A stretch of 64,000 nt of DNA from OCS116 sp051531935 (GCA_051531935.1 JAOPTR010000007.1:248001-312000), one strand, 5' to 3'; numbered from the stretch's first letter, positions 1-8,462 are shown. Notes: generated by a model from the letters alone, not told the origin. Made by a program: numbers and translations.

Positions 1-87
1 ATATTCTATGCACATAGGTTGTTTAAACATATTGCCAATATAGAAGATAATGAACGTTTGAGCAAATTACCTATCGAGTGGTATTAG
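1..87 (+). CDS. 3' end of an unidentified gene (partial)
   Basis: The window opens inside a stop-free frame of 28 codons that ends with TAG at 85-87; the peptide ends in LSKLPIEWY. No start codon lies in the window. The composition is protein-like and the frame runs the same way as the next gene, 60 bp downstream. I do not recognise the family, and a frame this short could be chance. Confidence 0.4.
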   Translation: MFYAHRLFKHIANIEDNERLSKLPIEWY

Positions 88-147
88 ATTTTGACTTAAT
101 ATGATAACAACCATTAGAATGATGGAAATTATGAGAGAAAATATTAT

Positions 148-570
148 ATGAAATCAAGTTTTTTTAAATTTATATTCACGGCAATCGCGCTCACATTTAT
201 ATTGCCAAATGCCACAAATGCCGTTGATCAAAATGCCATAGATTGTGAAAGCCCGATGTTGCAAGTCGATATGAATTATTGCGCCTACCAAGATTATATG
301 GCTGCAGATGCAGAATTAAACATCATTTATAAACGTACAAAAAAATCCATGGAAGAAGTGGACAAATATCTACTCGGTGACTTTAAAGGTGCTGCAAAAT
401 CTTTATTACATGCCCAAAGAGCTTGGATTAAATACCGAGATTTAGCTTGTGATACTGAAGGTTATTCGTTTAGAGGTGGCTCAATGGAGCCGCTTATTGT
501 GAGCACTTGTAAAGAGCGGTTGACTCTGTTGCGCACCGAAGACTTAAAATCACTTATCAGCATGAATTAA
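148..570 (+). CDS. LprI-like / DUF1311 secreted protein (lysozyme-inhibitor family)
   Basis: A 140-residue exported protein of the DUF1311/LprI family, some members of which inhibit lysozyme in the envelope. Residues 1-25 form a signal peptide (KSSFFKF, hydrophobic core, cleavage near TNA|VDQ). The mature part has the family pattern: a Cys before an MN-Y-CA stretch, AD-x-ELN, then LLHAQRAWIKYRD, a Cys, a GGS turn and a final Cys before LTLLRTE. The even spread of Cys fits periplasmic disulfides. It stands alone, and its last codons overlap the 3' end of the opposite-strand gene. The family call is firm; the inhibitor role is only inferred from the family. Confidence 0.85.
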   Translation: MKSSFFKFIFTAIALTFILPNATNAVDQNAIDCESPMLQVDMNYCAYQDYMAADAELNIIYKRTKKSMEEVDKYLLGDFKGAAKSLLHAQRAWIKYRDLACDTEGYSFRGGSMEPLIVSTCKERLTLLRTEDLKSLISMN

Positions 571-924
571 GTTTTTGTAATAAGGGGTGGTTTCGAATTC
601 AGCGTTCAATATAGAGCAAGACACCAGATTGTCTTTCACGCAGATGGTTTCATGAACAGGTAGCACAAAATATTCAGGGTCCAAATAGATGAGATTATAT
701 ATGTGATAATATTTGCACTCGTCATAGGATTCGAATAGATGAAGCGTTTCAAAACAAGATATAATATTGCGATTACGCTCGAACTCGATGAAATTTTTGG
801 CGCCAGATACATAATTTAGAGAAGACTTAAAATAAAAATCAACGGTGAGTAAATCATTCAACTTATCCCATTGATGATTGCGTCCTATATTTGTAAATCT
901 GGATATTAAATCTGCATGTTTCAT
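550..924 (-). CDS. Small NTF2/SnoaL-like protein (paralogue 1)
   Basis: A 124-residue protein without a signal peptide. Its N-terminal half (a helix LISRF, then L-x-x-LL-x-x-DFYF, then a G-x-x-x-F-x-EFERNR segment) follows the same helix-helix-strand plan as the plus-strand proteins at 1128 and 2464. This suggests a divergent third member of an NTF2-like (SnoaL-like) group. Sequence identity to the other two is low and no catalytic residues stand out. Its 3' end overlaps the end of the DUF1311 gene by about 20 bp. Function unknown; it could be a lipid- or metabolite-binding protein or a non-catalytic scaffold. Confidence 0.6.
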   Translation of the reverse strand: MKHADLISRFTNIGRNHQWDKLNDLLTVDFYFKSSLNYVSGAKNFIEFERNRNIISCFETLHLFESYDECKYYHIYNLIYLDPEYFVLPVHETICVKDNLVSCSILNAEFETTPYYKNLIHADK

Positions 925-1127
925 AGGTTACACTCACATATTTAATACGGGTGTAGAATCTATCTTTTTGTTTTAAGACTTTGTAATCACAAGCCGTGTA
1001 GCCAAAATCGCCAATTATAGTACGTTTTGAACCTATGAAAGTTGTAAACATTTAGACTTGTTAACTCCTGTTAAACCAATGTGGAGTAGTATCGAGGGAT
1101 TGGGGGAACCAATAATCGAGTAGTAGA

Positions 1128-1580
1128 ATGTCGCAAAATTTAAGATTAGTTAGTTATTTCGTCAGCGAATTTTATCACAATAAAATGATAGAATTAGAAC
1201 ATATAACATCTCCCAACTTTAGTTTTACACTACATACAGAGAAAAAACAGACTTTCAAAGAGTTTGCCGAACGTATGAGTTATGTAACCGAAAACGCTAA
1301 ATTAGAAATTGGTGACATTCGCACACAGGACGATGTATATTTTTATGCTTCTGCAGAACTGAGCATTCCCAATGGGGATGCTGGAGACTATATTGTGCAT
1401 GGTGAGAACAGATTCATGGTGAAAAACGGATTGCTTGACGAAGTTAAAGTTACATATGATTTATGCGCCGAAGATTTTATCGTCATTCAACAATTATTGG
1501 TTAGAAGCGCCTTAAAAGCCATTCCCCGCGTTCTTGAAATGGCTGGTTCGCTTGCAGAAGACGAATTGTTATTTATTTAA
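1128..1580 (+). CDS. Small NTF2/SnoaL-like protein (paralogue 2)
   Basis: A 150-residue cytoplasmic protein. Residues 1-110 align well with the protein at 2464: both begin MS-x-N-x-RLV-x-YF-x-SEFY, continue with L-x-H-x-x-x-P-x-F-x-FT, then F-x-EF-x-x-R-x-x-Y, and later DD-x-x-FYAS-x-E. The alternation of helices and strands resembles the NTF2-like fold used by SnoaL-type proteins. A C-terminal extension (about residues 120-150) is not shared. The family call is structural inference from the pattern; no function can be assigned. Occurrence of three relatives within 2.3 kb points to local duplication. Confidence 0.65.
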   Translation: MSQNLRLVSYFVSEFYHNKMIELEHITSPNFSFTLHTEKKQTFKEFAERMSYVTENAKLEIGDIRTQDDVYFYASAELSIPNGDAGDYIVHGENRFMVKNGLLDEVKVTYDLCAEDFIVIQQLLVRSALKAIPRVLEMAGSLAEDELLFI

Positions 1581-1955
1581 CTACATAAACATTCTGACCT
1601 TATTGTTGTGTCCGCTTGCTAAGCCGAGCGGCCGATTTTGGGCTTGCAAAATTTCCAACAATTGAACCAAATTTTTATATCCTATTTTTAGTACGCATAG
1701 GGGTGAATTTTTATGCCTATTGGCATTGTCGCGCCTAGCATTTAGCATTTTTTAGATTTCATATTGACTAATAGGTTGCCAACGCAAGGTAGTGGTTTTA
1801 ACAGTTTATTTTTAGTAAATGATGTTTTTATAGTGTTGGCATTAAAGTCATCTATTTGTTTTACCTATATATTTCAGTTCGATTTGACATAGGTCAAGTT
1901 TTCAATATCATGTGCTTGTAGTAATTGTTAACAAAAGGCAGTTGGGGAGGTTAAA
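1581..1955. other. Intergenic gap, no gene seen
   Basis: A very AT-rich stretch of 375 bp. I see no convincing reading frame, RNA gene or strong palindrome. Its right end carries the Shine-Dalgarno GGGGAGG (1944-1950) for the next gene. Confidence 0.5.
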
Positions 1956-2195
1956 TTGCTTGATTATTCCAGCGAAGAAAATCAAGAAAAATATAATAAC
2001 TTAGACAGAGAAATTTCAGGTTTTTCAGATCAGGTGAAGAGTCTATATTCTTATTGTTTGGAGTTAAGGGAATTTGGTTTTTATCGACAGGCCTGCTTTG
2101 CTTGTATTGATTTAGGCCTATTGATTGAACAAGAAGTCGAGGAGTTTACCTTTAACAAAAATAAACTCCCCATAAAATCTACCCGCAATATTTGA
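1956..2195 (+). CDS. Small hypothetical protein, TTG start
   Basis: A 79-residue charged protein beginning with TTG at 1956. The start is supported by a strong Shine-Dalgarno, GGGGAGG at 1944-1950, five bases upstream; no ATG offers a better alternative. The sequence is largely helical, with an acidic N-terminus and two Cys (CFAC) in the middle (YRQACFACIDLGLLIEQE). No known domain is recognised. It lies between two NTF2-like paralogues on the same strand but is not obviously co-transcribed with either. Coding is likely but not certain. Confidence 0.5.
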   Translation: MLDYSSEENQEKYNNLDREISGFSDQVKSLYSYCLELREFGFYRQACFACIDLGLLIEQEVEEFTFNKNKLPIKSTRNI

Positions 2196-2463
2196 TTGTT
2201 TTTAAAAAAAGCGTACAGATGCCAGATTTAGATTGAACATGGTAATAAGGTAAATTTAACCTTATGATTTCAGTGTGCATTTCTTTTGTTATTGTGTAAT
2301 CGTCACTTAATTTGACATGCTTAGCATCTGTAAATTATTATTCTGCTTGGTATGCCATTAATTCTTCCATTGCAGGTTTAGATACTTAGTCCATTTGACA
2401 AGAACTAAAGTAATATAAATAAGTATAATGTCTTATATTCGCATATTGTGTTATTTTACTTGT

Positions 2464-2850
2464 ATGAGTTACAATCACAGACTAGTCGATTATTTTACCA
2501 GTGAGTTTTATCAGTTTGAAATAACTGACCTTTCTCACTTAGCGGCACCAACATTTACCTTCACAATTAATGGCAGCGAGCCTAAGTTATTTGATGAATT
2601 TGAAAAACGAAGAAGGTATTTATTTCTTAACTCCTCTATCAAGCATGGTGAGTTTGCCTCACCCGATGACAAGAGTTTTTATGCCAGTGTTGAAATTTTA
2701 ACGCTTGAGGGTGATGTGGCTAAAGGAGTTATAATGTTCCACGTTGATGGGCGTTTACTACAGCGGGTCGATGTGAATTACGATTTCACGCAAGAAGAGT
2801 TTGATAAATTCTTCGATGATTTATTTAAAGATTACGATGATTTTGTTTGA
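2464..2850 (+). CDS. Small NTF2/SnoaL-like protein (paralogue 3)
   Basis: A 128-residue protein. A frame exists from ATG 2428, but I place the start at ATG 2464 because the sequence from there (MSYNHRLVDYF) aligns with residue 1 of the paralogue at 1128 (MSQNLRLVSYF). Shared blocks are SEFY, L-x-H, PTFTFT, F-x-EF-x-x-R and the FYAS strand. The C-terminus is strongly acidic (EEFDKFFDDLFKDYDDF). No signal peptide or catalytic motif is visible. The probable fold is NTF2-like; the function is unknown. Confidence 0.65.
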   Translation: MSYNHRLVDYFTSEFYQFEITDLSHLAAPTFTFTINGSEPKLFDEFEKRRRYLFLNSSIKHGEFASPDDKSFYASVEILTLEGDVAKGVIMFHVDGRLLQRVDVNYDFTQEEFDKFFDDLFKDYDDFV

Positions 2851-2996
2851 ATCGATCCACCAATGTTATTGGCCCATTATTTTGCGCCTATGGATGGGCT
2901 TGTGGGGTGAAGTGGACTTACAGTCTTATTGAAGGATGAGCTGCTCACACGCCAAATTATCTAGAATATTTGTGCAAGCAGATTCACTTTATTTCC

Positions 2997-3758
2997 TTAT
3001 ACTTTATTAATGCTGTTGCCGCCATCAACCATGGTTGCCGTGCCTGTGACAAAACTCGATGCATCTGAGGCTAAGAATAACGCTGCCTGAGCAATTTCTT
3101 CTGGTTGTGCTATACGTTTGAGCGCGTGCAAATTACGCACGAACTCTCGGGTTTCTTCATCATCGCCAAACGCTTTTGCCATGTCAGTATCAGTTCCGCC
3201 TGGCAGCAATGCATTGATGCGAATATTTTTTGCGCCATATTCGACCGCTAACGATTTGACCAAGCCAACTATACCTGCTTTGCTTGCTGAGTAAGCAGCC
3301 ATTTGAGGCATTCCATTGCAGTGACCTACAAATGAAGAAGTGAAAATGAGCGATCCGCCCGATTTATTTATGGCAGGCAACTGGTATTTTGCGGCTAAAA
3401 ATGCACTGGTGAGGTTGGTTTGAATGGTTTCATTCCATCCTTCTAAGGTGACTTCCGATGTTGAACCACCTGCTCCTAGGGTGCCTGCATTGTTAAACGC
3501 GAAATCTAGCCCGCCAAATTGGTCAACGGCAAGATTTGCTAAGGCTTGATTATGAGCCTCTAAAGCCATATTGCCAGCCATCGCAATGGCATCGCCGCCT
3601 GCTTGTTTGATTTCGGCAACCAAACCATCAAGCAAATTTTGGCGGCGGGCGGTTAGCACGAGCTTGGCTCCATTTTTTGCAAAAAGCAATGCAGTTGCGC
3701 GCCCGATGCCAGCACTGGCACCAGTTATAATTCCAACTTTGTTTTCTAACATATTCAT
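2997..3758 (-). CDS. SDR-family oxidoreductase
   Basis: A classical short-chain dehydrogenase/reductase of about 253 residues that uses NAD(P)H on an unknown alcohol/carbonyl substrate. It shows the cofactor loop TGASAGIG near the N-terminus, the NNAG strand, a catalytic Ser followed by Y-S-A-S-K (YxxxK), and a C-terminal VDGG. A frame runs upstream to ATG 3773, but AAAGGG at 3765-3770 is a good Shine-Dalgarno for ATG 3758 (MNMLENK), so I choose the latter. It is monocistronic, facing away from the luxR gene. Substrate cannot be inferred from the neighbours. Confidence 0.85.
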   Translation of the reverse strand: MNMLENKVGIITGASAGIGRATALLFAKNGAKLVLTARRQNLLDGLVAEIKQAGGDAIAMAGNMALEAHNQALANLAVDQFGGLDFAFNNAGTLGAGGSTSEVTLEGWNETIQTNLTSAFLAAKYQLPAINKSGGSLIFTSSFVGHCNGMPQMAAYSASKAGIVGLVKSLAVEYGAKNIRINALLPGGTDTDMAKAFGDDEETREFVRNLHALKRIAQPEEIAQAALFLASDASSFVTGTATMVDGGNSINKV

Positions 3759-3780
3759 ATCAAACCCTTTCATTTGTTGA

Positions 3781-4383
3781 TGAAGGAAATATATTTTTTC
3801 ATTGTATTTTTTCCACCCGATATTGGTGGCGTAATATTAAATGTAATTGATCGTTTTCGGGTTGATAGGAGTTTTGCGGAACTCAACGTAAGTTTAGCAA
3901 TCCATTAAATATTATTCAGGTGAAATATTGGCTATTCCAAATAATGGCGCCAAAAGAAAATATTCGAGGATGGGTTTTGATAGGAAAATATTTTTATTGG
4001 GGAATAAACAATGGAAAATAATTTAAATGAAATTACTGATATAATTACATAGAGTATTTTGCTTTGATTGGCTCAATTACAAAATTAGGCGCTAATTGTT
4101 TCTGTTAATTAGCATCAAAAAGACGTCTTTTGACTCTCATTCAATGACGATATTACATAAGTAAAAATAAGTAACGACATAATATAGTTAGTAATTAATC
4201 AAATTATACATTTGGTTGCCATCAAATTTTACTTTTATATTTCATAAAAACCTAACCAAACTGAGTCGTTTGAATTGGTGTGAAAGTTAAGTTTTTTCTA
4301 AACAATTATTTCTAACGAATCATATAACCCCTGTATGCTTGGAGTTTAGCAATTAGCTGAAAATCATTGATAAGGGGAGCTCT
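3781..4383. other. Long AT-rich gap upstream of luxR with two inverted repeats
   Basis: No credible gene lies in these 603 bp. Two inverted repeats sit 4 bp apart: GCTAATT/AATTAGC with a 9-nt loop (4091-4113) and a perfect 14-bp palindrome AAAAGACGTCTTTT (4118-4131). They could be operator sites, a terminator or part of a small RNA. Near the luxR start, TTTAGC-N5-GCTGAAA (about 4347-4364) is a weak imperfect palindrome. Confidence 0.4.
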
Positions 4384-5130
4384 ATGCAATTTTATGAGAG
4401 CACATTAGCAAAGTTAGAACTGGATTTCTTGAAAGAAAGAAACCTAGCCAATGATCAAAGTTTAATTTTAAAAATTAAAGAGGTTCTTCAATCTAAGTTC
4501 GATATATCTAATTTTGCATATATGGGATTTAATTATCCGAACCAAGAGGAAATCCAAAAATACTCTTTAGTTAGCTATAATGAAGCTTGGGTAAAGAGGT
4601 ATGTTGAAAAAGGGTATGTTCATCTCGACCCATGTATCCAAAAAGGCCTCACCACTATTTATCCATTTGATTGGACTGAGCTGAATTTTGGAAATAACCG
4701 ACAATTGAAACTATTTGAAGAAGCATCTGAATTCGGCATTGATTCGAAGCAAGCATTTACCATTCCTATTCGAGGGCTGGACGGAGAGTTGGGGTTGTTT
4801 TCTGTTACACTTGATATGACGGACGCTTCTTATGCTAAATATTCACCAAACATCGTGAAGCAGATGCAAGATTTTTCATTAATATTTCACCAAATGTTCT
4901 ATTCCAGCGTTTCCGTAGGTCATGTGGTTCAATCGCCTCTTACACCAAGGCAAAAAGAAGTATTGAAATGGGCCGGGGATGGAAAAAGCATTTCAGACAT
5001 CAGCACTATAATGAATATATCTGTCCACACTGTTAAGCATCATTTAAATGATGCAAAAAGCTCCCTTGGTGCCTTAAGTACTACACATGCATGTGTTATC
5101 GCTTCAAAAAACAATCTTCTGGAATATTAA
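4384..5130 (+). CDS. luxR: LuxR-type quorum-sensing transcriptional regulator
   Basis: A 248-residue acyl-homoserine-lactone receptor. The N-terminal autoinducer domain keeps the family signature W69-x3-Y73, D82-P83, W97 and a Gly-rich GLDGELG segment near 138. The C-terminal LuxR/GerE helix-turn-helix covers roughly 190-245 (LTPRQKEVLKWAGDGKSISD, then HTVKHHL). The AAGGGGAGC before ATG 4384 is a clear ribosome site. It is followed 86 bp later by the cognate-looking synthase on the same strand, the usual arrangement for a complete quorum circuit. The symbol is a family name; which AHL it binds is unknown. Confidence 0.93.
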   Translation: MQFYESTLAKLELDFLKERNLANDQSLILKIKEVLQSKFDISNFAYMGFNYPNQEEIQKYSLVSYNEAWVKRYVEKGYVHLDPCIQKGLTTIYPFDWTELNFGNNRQLKLFEEASEFGIDSKQAFTIPIRGLDGELGLFSVTLDMTDASYAKYSPNIVKQMQDFSLIFHQMFYSSVSVGHVVQSPLTPRQKEVLKWAGDGKSISDISTIMNISVHTVKHHLNDAKSSLGALSTTHACVIASKNNLLEY

Positions 5131-5143
5131 CAACCTAAGGTTG
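5131..5143. promoter_or_regulatory. 13-bp perfect palindrome between luxR and luxI
   Basis: CAACCT-A-AGGTTG starts immediately after the luxR stop and lies 74 bp upstream of the luxI start. No T-tract follows, so it is a poor terminator. Its place suggests a LuxR-type operator core, although it is shorter than a canonical 18-20 bp lux box. Confidence 0.4.
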
Positions 5144-5216
5144 AGCGGCCTATCTATTTAGTCCATATACAAATCTTCATTTTTTTCATCTAATTAGAGA
5201 AAAATTGGAGGGACTA

Positions 5217-5858
5217 ATGATTTTAACGCTAAGTTTAGAACAACTTAAGGAAAATGAGTTTTTATACGAACAAATGTTTAGATTGAGAACGAAAATTTTT
5301 CATGAAAAAATGGGCTGGGATGTAAAAGTTAACTCTGACGGATTGGAAATAGATGAGTTTGACGCAGGTGATGTGATGTATGTAGTTTGCTTAGATAAGC
5401 AAATGCGTTTACTAGGTACCGCTAGATTGTTGAAAACCACGAGTCCAACAATGCTCTCTACAGTGTTCAATTGTCTTATATCAGATGGCAGTACGCCAAA
5501 CTCTCCCACAATATGGGAAAGCACAAGATTTGCCGTAGATACTGAAAATGTTTCAGCCATTCCAAATCAAAAAGTAAATTGGGTGACTGGCGAATTATTG
5601 TGTGGAATCTATGAGTTTGCGTTGGAGAATAATGTGACTGAAATGGTTTCGGTATTTGACATATTTATCGAACGCATTTTAAAACGTGCTGGTTGCGAAT
5701 TTGAAAGATTAGGTGATGCCATTAGAATAGGTAAGGTAAAGGCCGTCGCTGCAAGCTTTCCTATGAGCTACGAAATTTTAGAAAACATTCGAACGATTGT
5801 AAATGTTCAACTCGAAAATGATACGGATAAAAGCGCCACTGCTTATAAAGCAGCTTAA
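5217..5858 (+). CDS. luxI: Acyl-homoserine-lactone synthase (LuxI family)
   Basis: A 213-residue enzyme that makes an N-acyl-homoserine lactone from S-adenosylmethionine and an acyl carrier. Conserved residues fall at canonical spacing: R24, F28, W34, D46/D49, R70, F84, and the E101-S-x-R104-F motif (WESTRFAVD). The frame opens at TTG 5205, but GGAGGG at 5207-5212 is the Shine-Dalgarno for ATG 5217, which I use. It pairs with the upstream LuxR-type gene. Acyl chain length cannot be read from the sequence. A 7-bp hairpin (5879-5898) follows about 20 bp after the stop. Confidence 0.95.
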   Translation: MILTLSLEQLKENEFLYEQMFRLRTKIFHEKMGWDVKVNSDGLEIDEFDAGDVMYVVCLDKQMRLLGTARLLKTTSPTMLSTVFNCLISDGSTPNSPTIWESTRFAVDTENVSAIPNQKVNWVTGELLCGIYEFALENNVTEMVSVFDIFIERILKRAGCEFERLGDAIRIGKVKAVAASFPMSYEILENIRTIVNVQLENDTDKSATAYKAA

Positions 5859-6300
5859 AGCTTAGTCTTGTTAGAATTCTTCTCTCAGCGAAGAGAAGTA
5901 GGGCCTTGGAGCGCATTATTGTCCCCCATTGACGCGTTCTGGGGCCTGACTGCTGGTAATTAGATTGAATGATGCCGAACCAATTATGGTCAACGGCCAT
6001 GCAATTACGCATGGCCGTCTATTGTCCCCTTGCCTAACAAATAACATAATATTCTTTTTCGTGTCAACAATTCCGCACATTATGGCGTCTAGGTTTTAAG
6101 AGTGATTGAAATTAATCAAAATAAATGACCTTAGGTGTTTTTGCACAATTGATGGCTTGTTTGTTTGTCTAAATTATTCTGGACATCCGCCGCACGATTG
6201 CCAAGAAGGCCTTGCTCAGATTATTTCTTGATGTAATGATGGATAATGCGGATACATATTGTATTATCCAATTGTTTGATTTGATTATAATGAGAGTAAA
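5859..6300. other. Gap with two hairpins and a 10-bp direct repeat
   Basis: No gene seen in 442 bp. Contains CTTCTCT/AGAGAAG (5879-5898) just after luxI, and a strong hairpin ACGGCCATGC-AATTAC-GCATGGCCGT (5993-6018). TATTGTCCCC occurs twice (5917-5926 and 6020-6029), flanking a 93-bp segment that ends in the second hairpin. It could be a small mobile-element relic or chance. Confidence 0.4.
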
Positions 6301-6912
6301 ATGATGAGTTTAAAAGTTAGGCATATACAAAAAATAGTTACTGTCTGTTTTGGTATTGTATTATTGCAATTGTCATTGCTCCTTACACCCGCATTTGCCG
6401 AAGATGCCTGTGATGATCTTTGGTATTCTAGAAATTTTTATTTTGACCAAGCGGGGTATTGTTTTGGCTCAAAATTAGGTAAAGCGGTTTTTGATAACTC
6501 AAATTGCAAATCAAAGAATGTTGCTCTGACAAAATCTACTAAACGCCGAATAAGCCAAATGAAAGAGATTGAAAAAGAGTTTGATTGTGAAATTAATACT
6601 GAAAAAGCTAGACCACTTAATATACCTCAGCTTAAATCGCGAGAATTGCTTGTTGAACAACCCATTAGTCAAGGTTTAGAATCTGGTTGCTATGGATACA
6701 CTGGGGTGAAGCAAATTCCATTATATTCTGCTCGATCTAAAAACTCGAAAATTATAGGTTATATTGAGAATGGTGATGACATTGATTCTTCCCATGATGA
6801 AGTAGATAATAGTGATTGGTGGTTTGCAGGAGTTAGCACGAAAAGCGGTAAAAGCTCGGTCGGCTGGACAAAAGCTTCAGTTTTTGATCAATGTAAAGTT
6901 ATGGCTGGATAG
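6301..6912 (+). CDS. Secreted YARHG/DUF4453-type protein with C-terminal SH3 domain
   Basis: A 203-residue exported protein. Residues 1-33 are a signal peptide ending near AFA|EDA. The mature N-terminus carries the CDDLWYSRNFYFDQAGYCF block and the later Cys typical of DUF4453/YARHG-type domains of alphaproteobacteria. Residues about 130-200 look like a bacterial SH3 domain (GVKQIPLYSARSKNS, then WWFAGVS and GWTKASVF). Such domains usually act in the envelope, often on or near peptidoglycan. The exonuclease gene starts 5 bp after the stop, so the two may be co-transcribed. Function is unknown. Confidence 0.75.
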   Translation: MMSLKVRHIQKIVTVCFGIVLLQLSLLLTPAFAEDACDDLWYSRNFYFDQAGYCFGSKLGKAVFDNSNCKSKNVALTKSTKRRISQMKEIEKEFDCEINTEKARPLNIPQLKSRELLVEQPISQGLESGCYGYTGVKQIPLYSARSKNSKIIGYIENGDDIDSSHDEVDNSDWWFAGVSTKSGKSSVGWTKASVFDQCKVMAG

Positions 6913-6917
6913 ATACA

Positions 6918-7856
6918 ATGCAAGAACCATTATTAAAATTTTATGATGATGCAGGGTTTGAAGATCAAATAGCTGGTTTTGAGAAATCGAATAATCACAA
7001 AATTATGCGTAGAATTTTATTTCCAAAAGTCAGCCAAATTGACATTACAAAATTACCTGAATATGCAGGCTATACTATTCATCGTGGAATTTATTTGGAT
7101 ACGGAAACCACGGGGCTTTTACATGACGAAGATGAAGTCATCCAACTGTGCATGCTGCCGTTTATCTATGGCAAAGACGCTAATTCATCTCATATGGTGA
7201 TATTTGGGGCTTATAAGCCTTATATTGGCTTTCAAGAGCCATCTAAGCCACTATCTGAATTTGTTATAGATCTGACTGGCATTACAATGGATATGTTGGT
7301 TGGACAGAGTTTAGACTTAGAGAAAATAGACAATTATCTTGATAAATCTGAAATTATCATCGCCCATAATGCTGCATTTGACCGCCCATTCACCCACGCC
7401 ATTAGTGATGAATTTACACAGAAAAACTGGGCATGCTCATTTGCTGACATTAAGTGGCAAGATCAAGGGTTTGATAGCCGCAAGCTCGGGCGTCTAGCGG
7501 CAGATTTTGGTTTTTATTTTGATGCGCATCAGGCCGATAAAGATTGTTACGCGGGTTTAGCCATATTGCTACAGACCAATGATAAAAACATAAGCTATTT
7601 CCAACAATTAATTGAAAATAGTCAAAAGGATAGCGTCACGTTGAGAGCGCAGCACGCGCCTTTTGATAAGAAAGATATACTTAAAGAACGTGGTTACAGC
7701 TGGAAAGACGGCACAGATGGAATAACCAAAGGTTGGGAAATAGTTGTTTTGGAAGATGAGGCCGCGAAAGAGAAGGTGTGGTTGACAGATATTATCTATA
7801 ATGGTGATGCTAATTTTTATGAAAAAACTGAAACTTCACTCACAAGATATTCGTAA
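6918..7856 (+). CDS. DEDDh 3'-5' exonuclease (DnaQ/RNase T fold)
   Basis: A 312-residue exonuclease related to the proofreading subunit of DNA polymerase III. The catalytic acids are visible: D61-T-E63-T-T-G (Exo I), HNAAFDR (Exo II) and H-Q-A-D-K-D (Exo III, the h of DEDDh). After residue about 240 comes a C-terminal module with L-x-x-RGY-x-W and a KGWEIVVLEDEAAKE-x-x-WL pattern, found in alphaproteobacterial stand-alone members. It could act in repair or RNA processing. Part of its 3' end is repeated at 8463-8527 (see findings). Confidence 0.87.
   Translation: MQEPLLKFYDDAGFEDQIAGFEKSNNHKIMRRILFPKVSQIDITKLPEYAGYTIHRGIYLDTETTGLLHDEDEVIQLCMLPFIYGKDANSSHMVIFGAYKPYIGFQEPSKPLSEFVIDLTGITMDMLVGQSLDLEKIDNYLDKSEIIIAHNAAFDRPFTHAISDEFTQKNWACSFADIKWQDQGFDSRKLGRLAADFGFYFDAHQADKDCYAGLAILLQTNDKNISYFQQLIENSQKDSVTLRAQHAPFDKKDILKERGYSWKDGTDGITKGWEIVVLEDEAAKEKVWLTDIIYNGDANFYEKTETSLTRYS
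7751..7815 (+). repeat. 65-bp repeat, copy A (inside the exonuclease gene)
   Basis: These 65 bases of the exonuclease 3' end recur at 8463-8527 in the same orientation with three mismatches. All three are synonymous in the exonuclease frame (Ala GCC/GCT, Asp GAT/GAC, Ala GCT/GCC). Confidence 0.9.
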
Positions 7857-7919
7857 AGCTCATTACTTTGTGTCTATGTTAGGTTTTCATGAAGACAATA
7901 CGCAAAAGGAGGTCACTAA

Positions 7920-8312
7920 ATGACGGCAACTGCATTAATTCTTACCTCATTAGTTTTTTCGCTAGTTGGAGCTCTAAACAGCAAACTTTCGTACAAACCT
8001 ATTCATTATCAAGGTAATGCTAGTTTTAATTCAAGAGGCATAAAATGTGAGGCGTTTTACAATTTTGAATGGACTAAAATGAGCAAGACCACAGCAACTT
8101 CATCTGGTAGCGGTTTAGTGCAGTGCAATGATGCAAAGGCACATAAATTTAATTTCACTGAAAATACGAGTGGCTTGTTAGAAATAAACGTTCCAGGTTT
8201 TGCAAACTGCGTGGGCGCTCTTGGCAAAATCAGAAATAATATTGGCAAGGGAAAGCTTGATTGTGATAACGGAGCTTCAGGTGAATTTATTTTTCAATTA
8301 CGTCGCATTTAG
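7920..8312 (+). CDS. Hypothetical exported protein
   Basis: A 130-residue protein with a very strong Shine-Dalgarno (AAAGGAGGT at 7905-7913). Residues 1-19 are hydrophobic (TALILTSLVFSLVGAL), a likely signal peptide or anchor. The remainder is beta-rich, with Cys pairs (IKCEAFYNF, LVQCNDA, FANCVGALG, KLDCDNG) and a Gly-rich end (GASGEFIF). The pattern of alternating hydrophobic strands suggests a small periplasmic beta-sandwich. No family is recognised. It sits 63 bp after the exonuclease gene on the same strand. Confidence 0.65.
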   Translation: MTATALILTSLVFSLVGALNSKLSYKPIHYQGNASFNSRGIKCEAFYNFEWTKMSKTTATSSGSGLVQCNDAKAHKFNFTENTSGLLEINVPGFANCVGALGKIRNNIGKGKLDCDNGASGEFIFQLRRI

Positions 8313-8315
8313 GCC

Positions 8316-8462
8316 TTAGTTTACGCATTTGTGTACCAGCTCATCATGAGGATATAAGTACAAATCACCAGAATGAGGAAGCGCGATGTGAATTAATTGC
8401 TTGTTTTCTATGGAAAAACACCACTGTCGTAGTTCAAAGAACCAAGAAGCAATAGCTATTTG
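8316..8462 (-). pseudogene. Possible gene-end fragment
   Basis: On the minus strand a frame ends at 8316 with a protein-like stretch (ENKQLIHIALP, then GDLYLYPHDELVH). Its upstream part runs antisense through the 65-bp repeat, so there is no plausible start. It may be the tail of a gene cut off by the rearrangement at 8463. I do not recognise it, and it may be chance. Confidence 0.2.

Noticed and set aside
863..1051. 62-codon minus-strand frame upstream of the first NTF2-like gene
   Set aside because: Overlaps the start of the better gene in another frame; low-complexity basic composition; no ribosome site.
5761..6012. 83-codon minus-strand frame after luxI
   Set aside because: Overlaps the luxI end and the hairpin region; protein composition not credible.
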